This document shows, piece after piece, positions 1-9,116 of a stretch of 64,000 nt of DNA. Position 1 is the stretch's first letter. Every line of letters starts with the position of its first letter. This stretch comes from Halomonas cupida (GTDB lineage Bacteria > Pseudomonadota > Gammaproteobacteria > Pseudomonadales > Halomonadaceae): NCBI RefSeq assembly GCF_900142755.1, contig NZ_FRCA01000006.1:1-64000 (forward strand). Direction: 5' to 3'. The notes below the pieces were generated by a model. That model was not told where the DNA came from. It did not search any database and saw only the letters and a list, made by a program, of their open reading frames with translations. Both the position numbers and the translations under genes were made by a program.

Positions 1-1748
1 GCGGCGTTGATGAGATCGTCACCGGCAACCGGAGCGATGGTCACGGTCGGCGTGGAGGTCTCCACCGTCACCTTACGTTCAGTCTCTGCGGTGTTGCCGG
101 ACTCGTTGGTGACAATGGCCACAATGTCGGTTTCGCTATCGATCCCGTTCCAGACCTCCGCCGGAACCTCCACCGACCAGTTGCCGCCCTCATCGGTCAG
201 CGTCTTGAGCTCCACCCTTCCGATCCTGACCACCACTTCGCAACCTGACGACTCTGATGAGGTGCCATCAACGCTAACGCTATCCGCTGCTTCAGTGGCA
301 TTGATGACATCATCCCCGGTGACCGGATTGACGGATATTGCGATATCGCCAGTGACGATGGTGACTGGATGATCGATAGTTGCTGTATCACCGTCCGCCT
401 CAGTCACCTCAACGATGATGCTGTCGATTCCCGCCGCATCATCCAATACATCCTCAGGTACCTCCACTGCCCACTTACCACCACCATCTGCAGTAGTCGG
501 AAATTCCTTTCCATCCACCACCACCACCACCTCGGCATCAGGCGTGGTGCTGCCATCAATGATGACTCCCCCCATCGCTTCGTCCGTATCGATGATATCG
601 TCTCCGGTGATCGGATTGACGATAATGTGAGGACCACTCGTCTCCACGATGATCGTACGCTCGGCCTCAGCGGTGTTGCCAGTCTCATTGGTCATGACGA
701 CCACGATGTCGGTCTCACCATCGAGACCATTCCAGACCTGCGCCGGGACATCCACCGACCAGTTGCCGTTCTCGTCAGTCTGGGTCTTGAACTCCTCACC
801 ACCAATCCTGACCACCACCTCACAACCAGCTCCCTGCGCAGAGGAAGTTCCCTCCAGAGTGACACCGGCTACCGCTTCACTCACATTGACAACATCATCT
901 CCGGTGACCGGGTTGATGAAGACATGAACTTCGTCAATATCAGTGTTCACTTTCACCGTACGATCATCCTGGGCGGTGTTGCCGGACTCATCGGTAACAA
1001 CGGCCACGACTATGATGTCACCTTCAATTCCATTCCAGGTGTCCGTCGGCACTTCCACCGACCAATTGCCGTTCCTATCAGTCGTGGTGGAGAACTCACT
1101 GCTGTTCACCGTGATCACCACCTTGCATCCTGTCGGTTCCGATGAGCTACCTTCAATGGTGACACCACCAGAGATGTCCTCCCTTACGATGACATCATCA
1201 CCAGTGACTGGGTGGATAACGATGCTGGGACCTTCTCTGTCATCATGATGGTTTTCTCTGTCACGCTTCCCATGGTCATGAGACTCGTCCGCAGCGACCA
1301 CACCTCCCAGCAGAGCCGCTGCCATTCCTGCGCCCAACAAGGGAGCAAGAATCCCACCGTCATCATCGCTGTACAGGAGCGGATCGATGCTCGATAGAAG
1401 TTCCACATTACCCAACAACTCAACAGCATCACTTTGCCCCGCGGATACCAAGTCCTGAAAAATGACATGCACAACCGGACGGCTGTCATCTTCCGACTCG
1501 CCGAAAACCAGCTCGCTATGGTTGCCTTTCTCATCTTCCTCAAAGAACCTGGCACAACGAATGATGCCTCCACCCTTCATCTGGATAACCAGGTCATCAC
1601 CCATCCGGCTATAACTCATGATATCCGCATGATTTCCTGGCAGATACACGACGCTGGACTCGGTGATATCCAGATGAATGCTGGCATCAGGTTCAATTAC
1701 CTGATGGGCATGCTGCTCACGCGATATTATCTCTATTTTCCTTTCCAT
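1..1748 (-). CDS. BapA-like Ig-repeat adhesin, N-terminal part (runs off left edge)
   Basis: An unbroken frame of 582 codons runs from ATG at 1748 to the window edge, so the C-terminus is missing. AAGGAG lies about 10 nt upstream of the start. The first ~130 residues (MERKIEIISREQ..., then VVYLPGNHADIMSYSRMGDD) match the prefix domain of the neighbouring adhesin and of BapA-type biofilm proteins. A Gly/Ala-rich hydrophobic stretch follows (LLGAGMAAALLGGVVAA), then Ig-like repeats of roughly 90 residues, each opening with NP(I/V)TGDDVI/VN. I count four repeats and the start of a fifth (VAGDDLINAA at the edge). The family is secreted by type I systems and acts at the cell surface in adhesion and biofilm formation. 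It is a tandem paralogue of the next gene on the same strand. Presence of a C-terminal secretion signal cannot be checked here. Confidence 0.85.
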   Translation of the reverse strand, partial: MERKIEIISREQHAHQVIEPDASIHLDITESSVVYLPGNHADIMSYSRMGDDLVIQMKGGGIIRCARFFEEDEKGNHSELVFGESEDDSRPVVHVIFQDLVSAGQSDAVELLGNVELLSSIDPLLYSDDDGGILAPLLGAGMAAALLGGVVAADESHDHGKRDRENHHDDREGPSIVIHPVTGDDVIVREDISGGVTIEGSSSEPTGCKVVITVNSSEFSTTTDRNGNWSVEVPTDTWNGIEGDIIVVAVVTDESGNTAQDDRTVKVNTDIDEVHVFINPVTGDDVVNVSEAVAGVTLEGTSSAQGAGCEVVVRIGGEEFKTQTDENGNWSVDVPAQVWNGLDGETDIVVVMTNETGNTAEAERTIIVETSGPHIIVNPITGDDIIDTDEAMGGVIIDGSTTPDAEVVVVVDGKEFPTTADGGGKWAVEVPEDVLDDAAGIDSIIVEVTEADGDTATIDHPVTIVTGDIAISVNPVTGDDVINATEAADSVSVDGTSSESSGCEVVVRIGRVELKTLTDEGGNWSVEVPAEVWNGIDSETDIVAIVTNESGNTAETERKVTVETSTPTVTIAPVAGDDLINA

Positions 1749-1950
1749 GGCGGCAACACTCCTTCAAACATCATCTTTAAAACATCCACAACCCAATAAA
1801 CAGAAAACCCTGACACTCACAAAAAGCACTAGAAAGCTATAAAAACCCCATCAACATGACCCGCACCACCACATTGAATAAATAAAACAAAATTGTCACC
1901 AACAACTCAATAGAATTTAAATAAATATCATCCAATGATGGAAATGGCAC

Positions 1951-1974
1951 AAAAAAAAGGTCGCCAAAGCGACC
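1951..1974 (-). terminator. Rho-independent terminator of the second adhesin gene
   Basis: On the minus strand, the stem GGTCGC/GCGACC with a 4-nt loop is followed directly by eight T residues. It lies about 95 nt downstream of the adhesin stop codon at 2069 and before the next adhesin starts at 1748. It therefore separates the two adhesin genes. The rest of the 1749-2068 gap is AT-rich, presumably holding the promoter of the downstream adhesin; I could not assign -35/-10 boxes. Confidence 0.85.
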
Positions 1975-2014
1975 CTGATTCATCTCTAGAATCATTGATA
2001 TTATCCACTATCCT

Positions 2015-2040
2015 GACGATAGGCGTCTCCGCCTATCGTC
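2015..2040. other. Perfect 11-bp inverted repeat (hairpin) after adhesin stop codon
   Basis: GACGATAGGCG and CGCCTATCGTC flank a 4-nt TCTC loop, about 29 nt past the adhesin stop codon. No T-run follows on either strand, so it is not a canonical terminator. The canonical one lies 41-64 nt further on. It could protect the 3' end of the mRNA or form a two-hairpin terminator with its neighbour. Confidence 0.7.
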
Positions 2041-2068
2041 GACTCGATTACCAGTGCTTTGTGCAGAA

Positions 2069-4666
2069 TCAAACAACCAGTTGGTGATTAGCCAGCAGGG
2101 TAGCCAGATCCGTCTGCACATCGGAGAGAGTCACGAGTGTGGTCATCTCGTGAGCTTTACCGGCACCATCGCGATCAATGGCGATCTCGGTGTCATTGCC
2201 CTTCACCGTAACCTTGAGGAACTCGGCCAGTGCCTCCACATCCGGCTTGCCTTCGGCGGAGTAGCTCGTATCGGCCAGCAGCTCACGCAGGTCGATGCGA
2301 TCCGCATCGGCACCACTACCCACCGTAAAGCCAGCGACCCGATCAGCGCCATTGCCACCGGTAGCATCGGCGGCATTCAACAAGTGGTAGGTCAGCAGAT
2401 CGCCTCCGCCATTGCCTATGGTAAAGTGATCGTTGTCAGCAGTACCAGCCAGGTGGTCATTGCCTGCAGAGCCCGATACAGCATTGTCGTCCATGGCCAC
2501 TGCCGCCAGGGCTTCGAGTCCACCCGAAGTGCCTGCCTCGGTCGTCACGTTGTGCTGGTCAGCTGCCACATCATCATGATAAGTCCATCGGAAATCATCA
2601 ACCGACATACCCCATTTTTCATCAGTAGCATTAATCCGAATATGGTCTATCGCCACCCCCTCCTGTGCCTCGTATGAAAACTTCTGAACGGGTAGATTGT
2701 CTTCCGGTTCACCAGTATTATTACCGTCCAGCCTGACGCGATCGATTTCATGTCCATCAGCGTCATAAATTTCGACATAACAGTCACGGTCCACAGCAGC
2801 ATAAAGGAATGAAACCGAATTTACCTGGCGGCCAAAACTGAACTCGCCAATAGCCCCTCCATCAACATGAGTGACGAGATCGCCAGTACCCTCGCCCCAG
2901 TAATACCCAGTTCCTGATATATTAAACACATACTGTTCTTTTACAGCAGTGCCTTCCTCGATAACACCATTCTGGATACCAGTCATCGTCAACCCTGACT
3001 TAAGGGTATAGGAGTCTCCGGCTACCATATCTATGACACTCGGGTCCTCTTCATCCCAAGTGCCTTGAAAGTCCTCTCCCACGGAGACGATTCCGGAATG
3101 CCCCTGAACGCTGACATCAACGAAACTGCGCGCGGTATTACCAGAGGCATCACTTACATTGGCGGTGAGCCTGTGGGTACCATTTTCCAGCTCCTCTGCA
3201 TACGCTTTCGGTATATCCAGAGACCAACTGCCATCCGCCGCCACCTTACCGGTATATTTCCAACCATTCAGTATGACATAGATATTCTCACCACCGGCCA
3301 GACCAGTGGTCGTCCCACTGATGGTCACCGCCTCTGTAAGCTCGGCAGCATCGATGATCCCATTTTCTGCGACAGGGTCGATGGTGATGGTCGGTGCCGT
3401 CGTATCCACCACGATGTCATGGTCAACACTGACCAGGTCGCCAATGCCATCGACGCTGGTAACAATGGTATATTTACCATTCTGGAGGGCCTGCACATCA
3501 GCCGCGGGGACTGACAGCACCCAGCCGCCATTGGCCCCGATCTCGACGGTATAGGCCTTACCATTGAGCTCGATATTCAGGATCTGTCCGGCTTCCAGCC
3601 CACCGCTGGTGCCGCTGATCTCCAGGCCCTCGCCGTGTTCCGCAGCATTGATGATATCGTCCCCGGCGACCGTGCTGATGGTCAGAGCGGGAGTCTCCAC
3701 GGTGATGGAACGACTCGCATCAGCGGTATTGCCTGCCTCATCGCTGGCGACTGCCTTGACTACAACCTCGCCATAGACATTGTCCCAGACTGTCGCGGGA
3801 ACATTCACCGACCACTTGCCATCATCGCCGACGGTGACATTGTAATCCTCCCCTCCGATACTGAGGACAACCTTGCTGCCTGCCGTGGCGATACCGGTGA
3901 TGGCAATGCCAGCCGCCACTTCCGCGGCGCTGATCACACCATCTCCAGAGATGGCGTCGATAGCGACGGTCGGTACTCCGGTATCCACAGTAATCAGATG
4001 ATCCAGGCTTTCGGTATTGCCGGCCTCATCGGTGGCGATCACCTCGACATTGACCTCACCATCGAGGGCGTTCAGCACACCCGGCAGCACATTCACCGAC
4101 CAGTGGCCAGTCTCGTCGGCCACCACTACCAGTTCCTCGCCTGCCAGCTTGACCACGATGCTGCTGCCTGCCGTCGCGGTTCCGTTGATGGTCACTCCCG
4201 CCAGCGCTTCGGTCGCATTGATGAGATCGTCACCGGCAACGGTATCGATGGTCAGATTCGGCAAGCCCACGTCCACATGGATCAGGTGATCCAGGCTTTC
4301 GGTATTGCCGGCCTCATCGGTGGCAATCACCTCGACATTGACCTCGCCATCAAGGGCGTTCAGCACATCCGGCAACACTGTCACCGACCAGTGTCCCTGC
4401 TCATCGGCAACGGCCAACAGCTCCTCACCCGCCAGCTTGACCACGATGCTGCTACCAGCTGTCGCGGTACCTGTGATGGCCACACCGGCCAGCGCCTCCA
4501 CCGCGTTGATGACATCATCAGCGGCAACGGTATCGATGGTCAGCAGCGGGCCATCCAGGTCCACCTTGATCTGATGATCAATACTGTTGGTATTGCCGGA
4601 CTTGTCGGTGGCGATCACCTCGACCGAGATATCACCATCCAGCAACTCCAGTTGCTCCGGCAACAC
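2069..4666 (-). CDS. BapA-like adhesin, C-terminal part, separated by a frameshift
   Basis: This is the downstream part of the adhesin that starts at 6816. It has no ribosome-binding site or natural start of its own: it opens inside an Ig-like repeat (VLPEQLELLDG), where the frame changes. It carries about five more Ig-like repeats (TIDTVA-DD-IN type). A unique ~170-residue domain follows, from SVGEDFQGTWDEEDP to MSVDDFRWTYHDD. The C-terminus is a type I secretion target domain: GNDHLAGTADNDHF, GADRVAGF and DRIDLRELL, ending LLANHQLVV. That signal says the intact protein is exported through an ABC-type I channel and displayed at the surface. The exporter is not in the window. Whether the protein is still made depends on whether the frameshift is real. 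Confidence 0.8.
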   Translation of the reverse strand: MLPEQLELLDGDISVEVIATDKSGNTNSIDHQIKVDLDGPLLTIDTVAADDVINAVEALAGVAITGTATAGSSIVVKLAGEELLAVADEQGHWSVTVLPDVLNALDGEVNVEVIATDEAGNTESLDHLIHVDVGLPNLTIDTVAGDDLINATEALAGVTINGTATAGSSIVVKLAGEELVVVADETGHWSVNVLPGVLNALDGEVNVEVIATDEAGNTESLDHLITVDTGVPTVAIDAISGDGVISAAEVAAGIAITGIATAGSKVVLSIGGEDYNVTVGDDGKWSVNVPATVWDNVYGEVVVKAVASDEAGNTADASRSITVETPALTISTVAGDDIINAAEHGEGLEISGTSGGLEAGQILNIELNGKAYTVEIGANGGWVLSVPAADVQALQNGKYTIVTSVDGIGDLVSVDHDIVVDTTAPTITIDPVAENGIIDAAELTEAVTISGTTTGLAGGENIYVILNGWKYTGKVAADGSWSLDIPKAYAEELENGTHRLTANVSDASGNTARSFVDVSVQGHSGIVSVGEDFQGTWDEEDPSVIDMVAGDSYTLKSGLTMTGIQNGVIEEGTAVKEQYVFNISGTGYYWGEGTGDLVTHVDGGAIGEFSFGRQVNSVSFLYAAVDRDCYVEIYDADGHEIDRVRLDGNNTGEPEDNLPVQKFSYEAQEGVAIDHIRINATDEKWGMSVDDFRWTYHDDVAADQHNVTTEAGTSGGLEALAAVAMDDNAVSGSAGNDHLAGTADNDHFTIGNGGGDLLTYHLLNAADATGGNGADRVAGFTVGSGADADRIDLRELLADTSYSAEGKPDVEALAEFLKVTVKGNDTEIAIDRDGAGKAHEMTTLVTLSDVQTDLATLLANHQLVV

Positions 4667-6816
4667 CTCACCGACCAGTGGCCCTTGTCATCGGCCACCG
4701 TCACCAACTCGTCATCACCCAGCTTGACCACGATTTCAGCACCCGCGGTCGCAGTGCCCGAAATGGGCACTCCCGTCAGGGCTTCCACCGCGTTGATGAC
4801 ATCATCAACCGCGACCGTATCAATGGTCAGCAGCGGGCCATCCAGATCCACCTTGATCTGATGATCAATACTGTTGGTATTGCCGGACTTGTCGGTGGCG
4901 GTCACCTCGACCGAGATATCACCATCCAGCAACTCCAGTTGCTCCGGCAACACCTTCACCGACCAGTGGCCCTTGTCATCGGCCACCGTCACCAACTCGT
5001 CATCACCCAGCTTGACCACGATTTCGGCACCGGCTGATGCAGTACCCGATATGGGCACACCCGTCGCGGCCTCAAGCGCGTTGACAATATCATCCCCGGC
5101 CACAATATCGAGGGTCAGCAACGGCTTACCTGTATCCACGGTGACCGCGTGGTCGACCTCGGTGACATTGCCGGACTCATTGGTCATGACGACCACGACA
5201 TCGGTTGCCCCGTCGAGGCCATTCCAGACCTCCGCAGGAACATCCACCGACCAGTCGCCGTTCTCGTCGGTCTGGGTCTTGAACTCTTCACCACCAATTC
5301 TCACCACCACCTCACAGCCAGCTCCCGGCGCCGAGGAAGAACCATCGATGGTGACACCGGCTTTCGCCTCACCTGCATTGACAACATCATCGCCGGTGAT
5401 CGGGTTGACAGTCACCTCGGGACCCTTGGTATCCACTGTCACTGTATGATCCACGGCCCCAGTGTTGCCAGTCTCGTTGGTCATGACGACCACGATGTTG
5501 GCCTCACCGTCGAGACCATTCCAGACCTCCGCCGGAACATCCACCGACCAGTCGCCATTCTCGTCGGTTAGGGTCTTGAACTCTTCACCACCAATTCTGA
5601 CCACCACCTCACAACCAGCTCCCGGCGCCGAGGAGGAACCGTCGATGGTGACGCCATCAGCCGCCTCTCTTGCGTTAACGGCATCATCGCCAGTGATCGG
5701 GTTGACGGTGATCGTCATATCGTCGGTGCCGATGATGACCGGATGGTCGATTGCTGCAGTGTCTCCGTCCGGCTCGGTCACGATCACTGTGATGCTGTCC
5801 GCGCCACCGGCCTCATCCAGCACCTCGGCAGGAACTTCCACCGCCCACTCGCCGTTGTCACCGGCAGTCGCCGGGAACTCCTGGCCGTCCACCACTACCA
5901 CCACGTCAGCCCCCGGTGTGGTGGTACCATCGATGGTCACGCCGTCAGCCGCTTCCTTGTTGGTGATGACGTCATCGCCAGTGATCGGATTGACGGTAAT
6001 CGGCACCTCGTCAGTGCCGATGATAACGGGGTGATCAATCTCTGCCTTGTCCCCGTCCGGCTCGGTGACGATCACCTTGATTCTGTCTGCACCACCCGCC
6101 CCATCCAGCACCTCAGCGGGCACTTCCACCGCCCATTTACCGTTGTCATCGGCGATGGCCGGGAATTCCTTGCCGTCCACCACTACCACCACGTCGGCAC
6201 CTGGTGTGGTGGTGCCATCGATGGTCACGCCATCGGCCGCTTCCTTGTTGGTGATGACGTCATCGCCAGTGATCGGATTGACCACGATGCTGGGGGTATC
6301 CGACTCTCTGTCGTGGTCATTGTCGTCCTTGTTATTGTTGTGGATCGCAATGGCTGCACCGCCAATGGCAGCGGTCGCAATGCCTGCCCCCACCAGTGTT
6401 GCCAAGAGACCACCGGCAGCCCCCGCACTCTTGGCAAGCAGCGAATCCGTATTGGCCATAGGCTCGAACTCTGCCGCCAATTCGGTTGCTCCTCCCTGGG
6501 CACTCGCGTCTGCCATCGCCGCTTCGTCAAAGGCAACATGCACGGGCTGCTTGCCCGCTTCGCTGAGCACCAGTTCGCTGTGCTTGCCCGCAGCATCCTC
6601 CAGGAAGAATTCGGAGTAATCAATGGTACTGCCATCCTTCATATGCAGGACCAGATCATCACCCACCCGCTCGTAGCTCATGATATCTGCAGGGCTGGCC
6701 TGCATCTGTACAACGCTGGACTCAGTGAGTTTCAAGGAACTATTGGCGCTATTGCCAAGACTGACCGTCTTCTGGGTCTGGTGCTCACGCGAGATAATCT
6801 CAATTGCCTTATTCAT
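4615..6816 (-). CDS. BapA-like adhesin, N-terminal part (frameshifted)
   Basis: Start chosen at ATG 6816 (MNKAIEIISREHQ), with AAAGGA 12 nt upstream. The in-frame ATG at 6828 abuts that motif with no spacing. Residues 1-~130 form a BapA prefix-like domain. A hydrophobic Ala/Gly stretch (LLATLVGAGIATAAIGGAAIA) and an Asp-rich linker follow, then six Ig-like repeats (VNPITGDDVITN..., later LDIVAGDDIVN...). After the sixth WSV the frame slips and ends in an unrelated tail (RCCRSNWSCWMVISRSR). The neighbouring repeat reads KVLPEQLELLDGDISVEV at the same place. With one base restored, the gene spans 2069-6816 and would encode about 1,582 residues. Role inferred: cell-surface adhesion and biofilm formation. 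Confidence 0.85.
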   Translation of the reverse strand: MNKAIEIISREHQTQKTVSLGNSANSSLKLTESSVVQMQASPADIMSYERVGDDLVLHMKDGSTIDYSEFFLEDAAGKHSELVLSEAGKQPVHVAFDEAAMADASAQGGATELAAEFEPMANTDSLLAKSAGAAGGLLATLVGAGIATAAIGGAAIAIHNNNKDDNDHDRESDTPSIVVNPITGDDVITNKEAADGVTIDGTTTPGADVVVVVDGKEFPAIADDNGKWAVEVPAEVLDGAGGADRIKVIVTEPDGDKAEIDHPVIIGTDEVPITVNPITGDDVITNKEAADGVTIDGTTTPGADVVVVVDGQEFPATAGDNGEWAVEVPAEVLDEAGGADSITVIVTEPDGDTAAIDHPVIIGTDDMTITVNPITGDDAVNAREAADGVTIDGSSSAPGAGCEVVVRIGGEEFKTLTDENGDWSVDVPAEVWNGLDGEANIVVVMTNETGNTGAVDHTVTVDTKGPEVTVNPITGDDVVNAGEAKAGVTIDGSSSAPGAGCEVVVRIGGEEFKTQTDENGDWSVDVPAEVWNGLDGATDVVVVMTNESGNVTEVDHAVTVDTGKPLLTLDIVAGDDIVNALEAATGVPISGTASAGAEIVVKLGDDELVTVADDKGHWSVKVLPEQLELLDGDISVEVTATDKSGNTNSIDHQIKVDLDGPLLTIDTVAVDDVINAVEALTGVPISGTATAGAEIVVKLGDDELVTVADDKGHWSVRCCRSNWSCWMVISRSR
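4664..4672 (-). other. Frameshift site (one-base deletion) in adhesin
   Basis: The plus-strand text reads CAACACCTCACCGACC here. The near-identical adjacent repeat around 4949-4965 reads CAACACCTTCACCGACC. One T of a TT pair is missing at about 4668. Restoring it joins the two frames into one protein with regular repeats. It may be a true mutation, a slippage event, or an assembly error in near-identical tandem repeats. Confidence 0.85.
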
Positions 6817-7348
6817 GGGGGATATCATTCCTTTGACTTAAGTATATTTACCCAAAAACCAGATATCACAGCATGCAACAAAAGAGAATTCATTACCTCC
6901 TTGCACCACTTTCAACATGAATGAATTATTTTCCATCCATGTGAAACAAGGCAACCAGGAAGAACTCTTCTTTCTCAGCCGAGTCTTCCACAACAGGAGA
7001 ACAATAAAAGTAGGAATATTCCCACCCGGGAGTAGGGAAAATCTCATTATCAAAACAGCAAAAAACAACATAAGATAAATATTATCAACTCAACAGCGCA
7101 CCTATCGCACCTAAAAAATCACTTCACGCTTAAAAACACTTTCCAACAAATACCAAAAAAACAATATTGTGCAGACACAAGCCAAACCACATTGATTACC
7201 AGGATAAAGGCTTACACAGGAACGAAGGCAACAGACAGCAGTAATGGCCTGACAGCTCGCAATCAGGGGTCAAGGGGCTACTGCATAGTGAAGAGACAAA
7301 CCGAATATCGGCCACCACCATCGGGTAGTGGCCGGTCCAGAGAAACGA
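6817..7348. other. AT-rich intergenic region upstream of adhesin
   Basis: These 532 bases are clearly lower in GC than the flanking genes. They lie between the adhesin start and the 3' end of the carbonic-anhydrase-like gene. They probably contain the adhesin promoter and an extended leader. I found no convincing gene, terminator or repeat in them. Short open frames on both strands lack recognisable starts or protein character. Confidence 0.5.
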
Positions 7349-7873
7349 TCAGCCAATTCTGGCCAGCCGACTGCGATGTAGCCTGGCCTTCTCCACGTAC
7401 CCTTCAGCATTGGCCTTGAGCGCTGCGACAGCCTTGTCATCCAGTTGTCGGACCACCTTTGCCGGTGCACCGATGATCAGACTGTTGTCGGGAAACTCGG
7501 CTCCTTCCTTGACCAGAGCCCCCGCCCCTACCAGACAATTACGACCGATCACCGCACCATTGAGGATCACCGCCTGAATACCGACAAGGCTATCGTCACC
7601 GATGGTACAGCCATGCAGCATGGCCTGATGCCCTACGGTGACGCCCTGCCCGATAGACAAGGGGTATCCGGGATCGGCGTGCAGTACCGCGCCGTCCTGG
7701 ATATTGCTGCGCTGTTGAATCTCGATACTCTCGGTGTCGCCACGCACCACCGCCTGGTACCAGATGCTGGCATCCTCGAATATGCGAACCCGACCGATGA
7801 CTTCTGCACTCTCGGCAACCAGCACGCTACGGTGAATCTGTGGGGAATGATTACCCAGTCGATAGATGGCCAT
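7349..7873 (-). CDS. Gamma-carbonic anhydrase family protein (YrdA-like hexapeptide protein)
   Basis: Protein of 174 residues with the left-handed beta-helix hexapeptide pattern ([21 protein letters not shown], then [26 protein letters not shown]). Three histidines (in AVLHAD, TVGHQ and MLHGC) sit where gamma-class carbonic anhydrases bind their metal. ATG 7873 follows AAGGAG with ideal spacing; an upstream in-frame extension lacks family similarity. The family includes E. coli YrdA and CaiE-like proteins. Many members are structurally gamma-CA but have weak or unknown hydratase activity, so the function is only presumptive. It is preceded by the threonine aldolase gene on the same strand (98-bp gap). 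Confidence 0.85.
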   Translation of the reverse strand: MAIYRLGNHSPQIHRSVLVAESAEVIGRVRIFEDASIWYQAVVRGDTESIEIQQRSNIQDGAVLHADPGYPLSIGQGVTVGHQAMLHGCTIGDDSLVGIQAVILNGAVIGRNCLVGAGALVKEGAEFPDNSLIIGAPAKVVRQLDDKAVAALKANAEGYVEKARLHRSRLARIG

Positions 7874-7971
7874 CCTATGCTCCTTCCATTCACACTCACT
7901 GATCAGTTGGAGTATGGCTGCTTTGGCGCACACCTGCTCAGGGGAAACACTGAATAAACCGCAGCGCCCCC

Positions 7972-8982
7972 TCAGGTGGTTGCCTCGCACCATGCACCGA
8001 TCTCACTGGCCACTCGACGTACATCGGCTTCACCGATATCGAGATGGGTCACCATCCGGGTACGTGGGCGTACCGCCACCAGGATGTCACGCTCTGCCAG
8101 CCAGGCCTCCAGGGGCGCGCAATTTGGCTGGGGCACATTGATGTAGACCATGTTGGTCGCCTGCCCCTCCACCGAGATCCCCGGGACACGTGCCAGCCAC
8201 TCTCCCAGCAGACGTGCATGACGGTGGTCATCGGCCAGACGCTCGACATGGTGATCGAGCGCATAGCGGCAGGCGGCGGCCAGCAACCCGGACTGACGCA
8301 TCCCACCACCGAGCGTCTTGCGCCAGCGCCGTGCGCTGGTGATGAAGCGCTCGCCTCCCAGCAGTATGGCACCCACCGGGGCCCCCAATCCCTTGGAGAA
8401 ACACAGTGTGACCGAGTCGAAACCGGCGCACAGCTCTGCCAGCGACTTGCCTGTGGCCACCAAAGCATTGAACAGTCGCGCCCCATCCAGATGACTGGAG
8501 AGACCACGCTCAGCGGCAAGCCCCGTCACCGTACTGATGTAGTCCTGTGGCATGACCTTGCCATGAAAGGTGTTCTCCAGCGTGATCAACCGCGTACGGG
8601 CATGATGAATATCATCGGCCTTGATCGCCCCGGCGATATCCTCCAGCGCCATTCGTCCCAGGCTGTCCTGGCACAGCGGCTGGGGCTGAATACCGCCCAG
8701 CACGGCGGCACCACCACCTTCATCGTGGTAGATATGTGACAACTGCCCAGCAATGTACTCATCACCACGCCCACAGTGCACCAGCAACGCGGTCAGATTG
8801 CTCTGGGTGGCGGTGGGGAAGAAGGCCGCGGCAGCGAAGCCGGCGCGATCCGCCACATCGGCCTCCAGCGCCCGTACACTCGGGTCATCGCCCCAGACAT
8901 CATCTCCCACCGGCGCAATGGCCATTGCCTCGAGCATGGCCTCGGTGGGCCGGGTCACGGTATCGCTGCGTAGATCGATCAT
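7972..8982 (-). CDS. ltaE: Low-specificity L-threonine aldolase
   Basis: PLP enzyme of fold type I, 336 residues, cleaving L-threonine or allo-threonine to glycine and acetaldehyde. The N-terminus [13 protein letters not shown] is the family signature. [10 protein letters not shown] (around residue 164) and the Schiff-base lysine K197 in [11 protein letters not shown] are present. Start taken at ATG 8982 because the signature begins there; GGGAG lies 10 nt upstream, and a longer in-frame extension is not conserved in the family. It makes glycine next to genes of glyoxylate and glycine metabolism. Some family members also cleave beta-hydroxyaspartate to glycine and glyoxylate, which would suit this neighbourhood but is not shown by sequence. 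Confidence 0.9.
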   Translation of the reverse strand: MIDLRSDTVTRPTEAMLEAMAIAPVGDDVWGDDPSVRALEADVADRAGFAAAAFFPTATQSNLTALLVHCGRGDEYIAGQLSHIYHDEGGGAAVLGGIQPQPLCQDSLGRMALEDIAGAIKADDIHHARTRLITLENTFHGKVMPQDYISTVTGLAAERGLSSHLDGARLFNALVATGKSLAELCAGFDSVTLCFSKGLGAPVGAILLGGERFITSARRWRKTLGGGMRQSGLLAAACRYALDHHVERLADDHRHARLLGEWLARVPGISVEGQATNMVYINVPQPNCAPLEAWLAERDILVAVRPRTRMVTHLDIGEADVRRVASEIGAWCEATT

Positions 8983-9116
8983 GCCATCGGTTCTCCCTGG
9001 TCTTGTAACACTGGTCTTGTGACAGAGACGGGTTGTCGTGGCTGACAGCATAATCCGCAAGCATCAGTCTTTTCCATGGAGCGACAATCCGAGTACATCG
9101 TCAAGATCACCTGCGT

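Noticed and set aside
3635-4861. Long plus-strand frames opposite the adhesin repeats
   Set aside because: They mirror the repeat periodicity of the adhesin on the other strand and have no start signal or known fold.
6838-7419. Small frames in the AT-rich gap upstream of the adhesin
   Set aside because: No ribosome-binding sites, no recognisable folds, and composition typical of non-coding leader sequence.
7874-7993. N-terminal extension of the carbonic-anhydrase-like protein
   Set aside because: The extension overlaps the threonine aldolase end, is not family-like, and ATG 7873 has an ideal AAGGAG.
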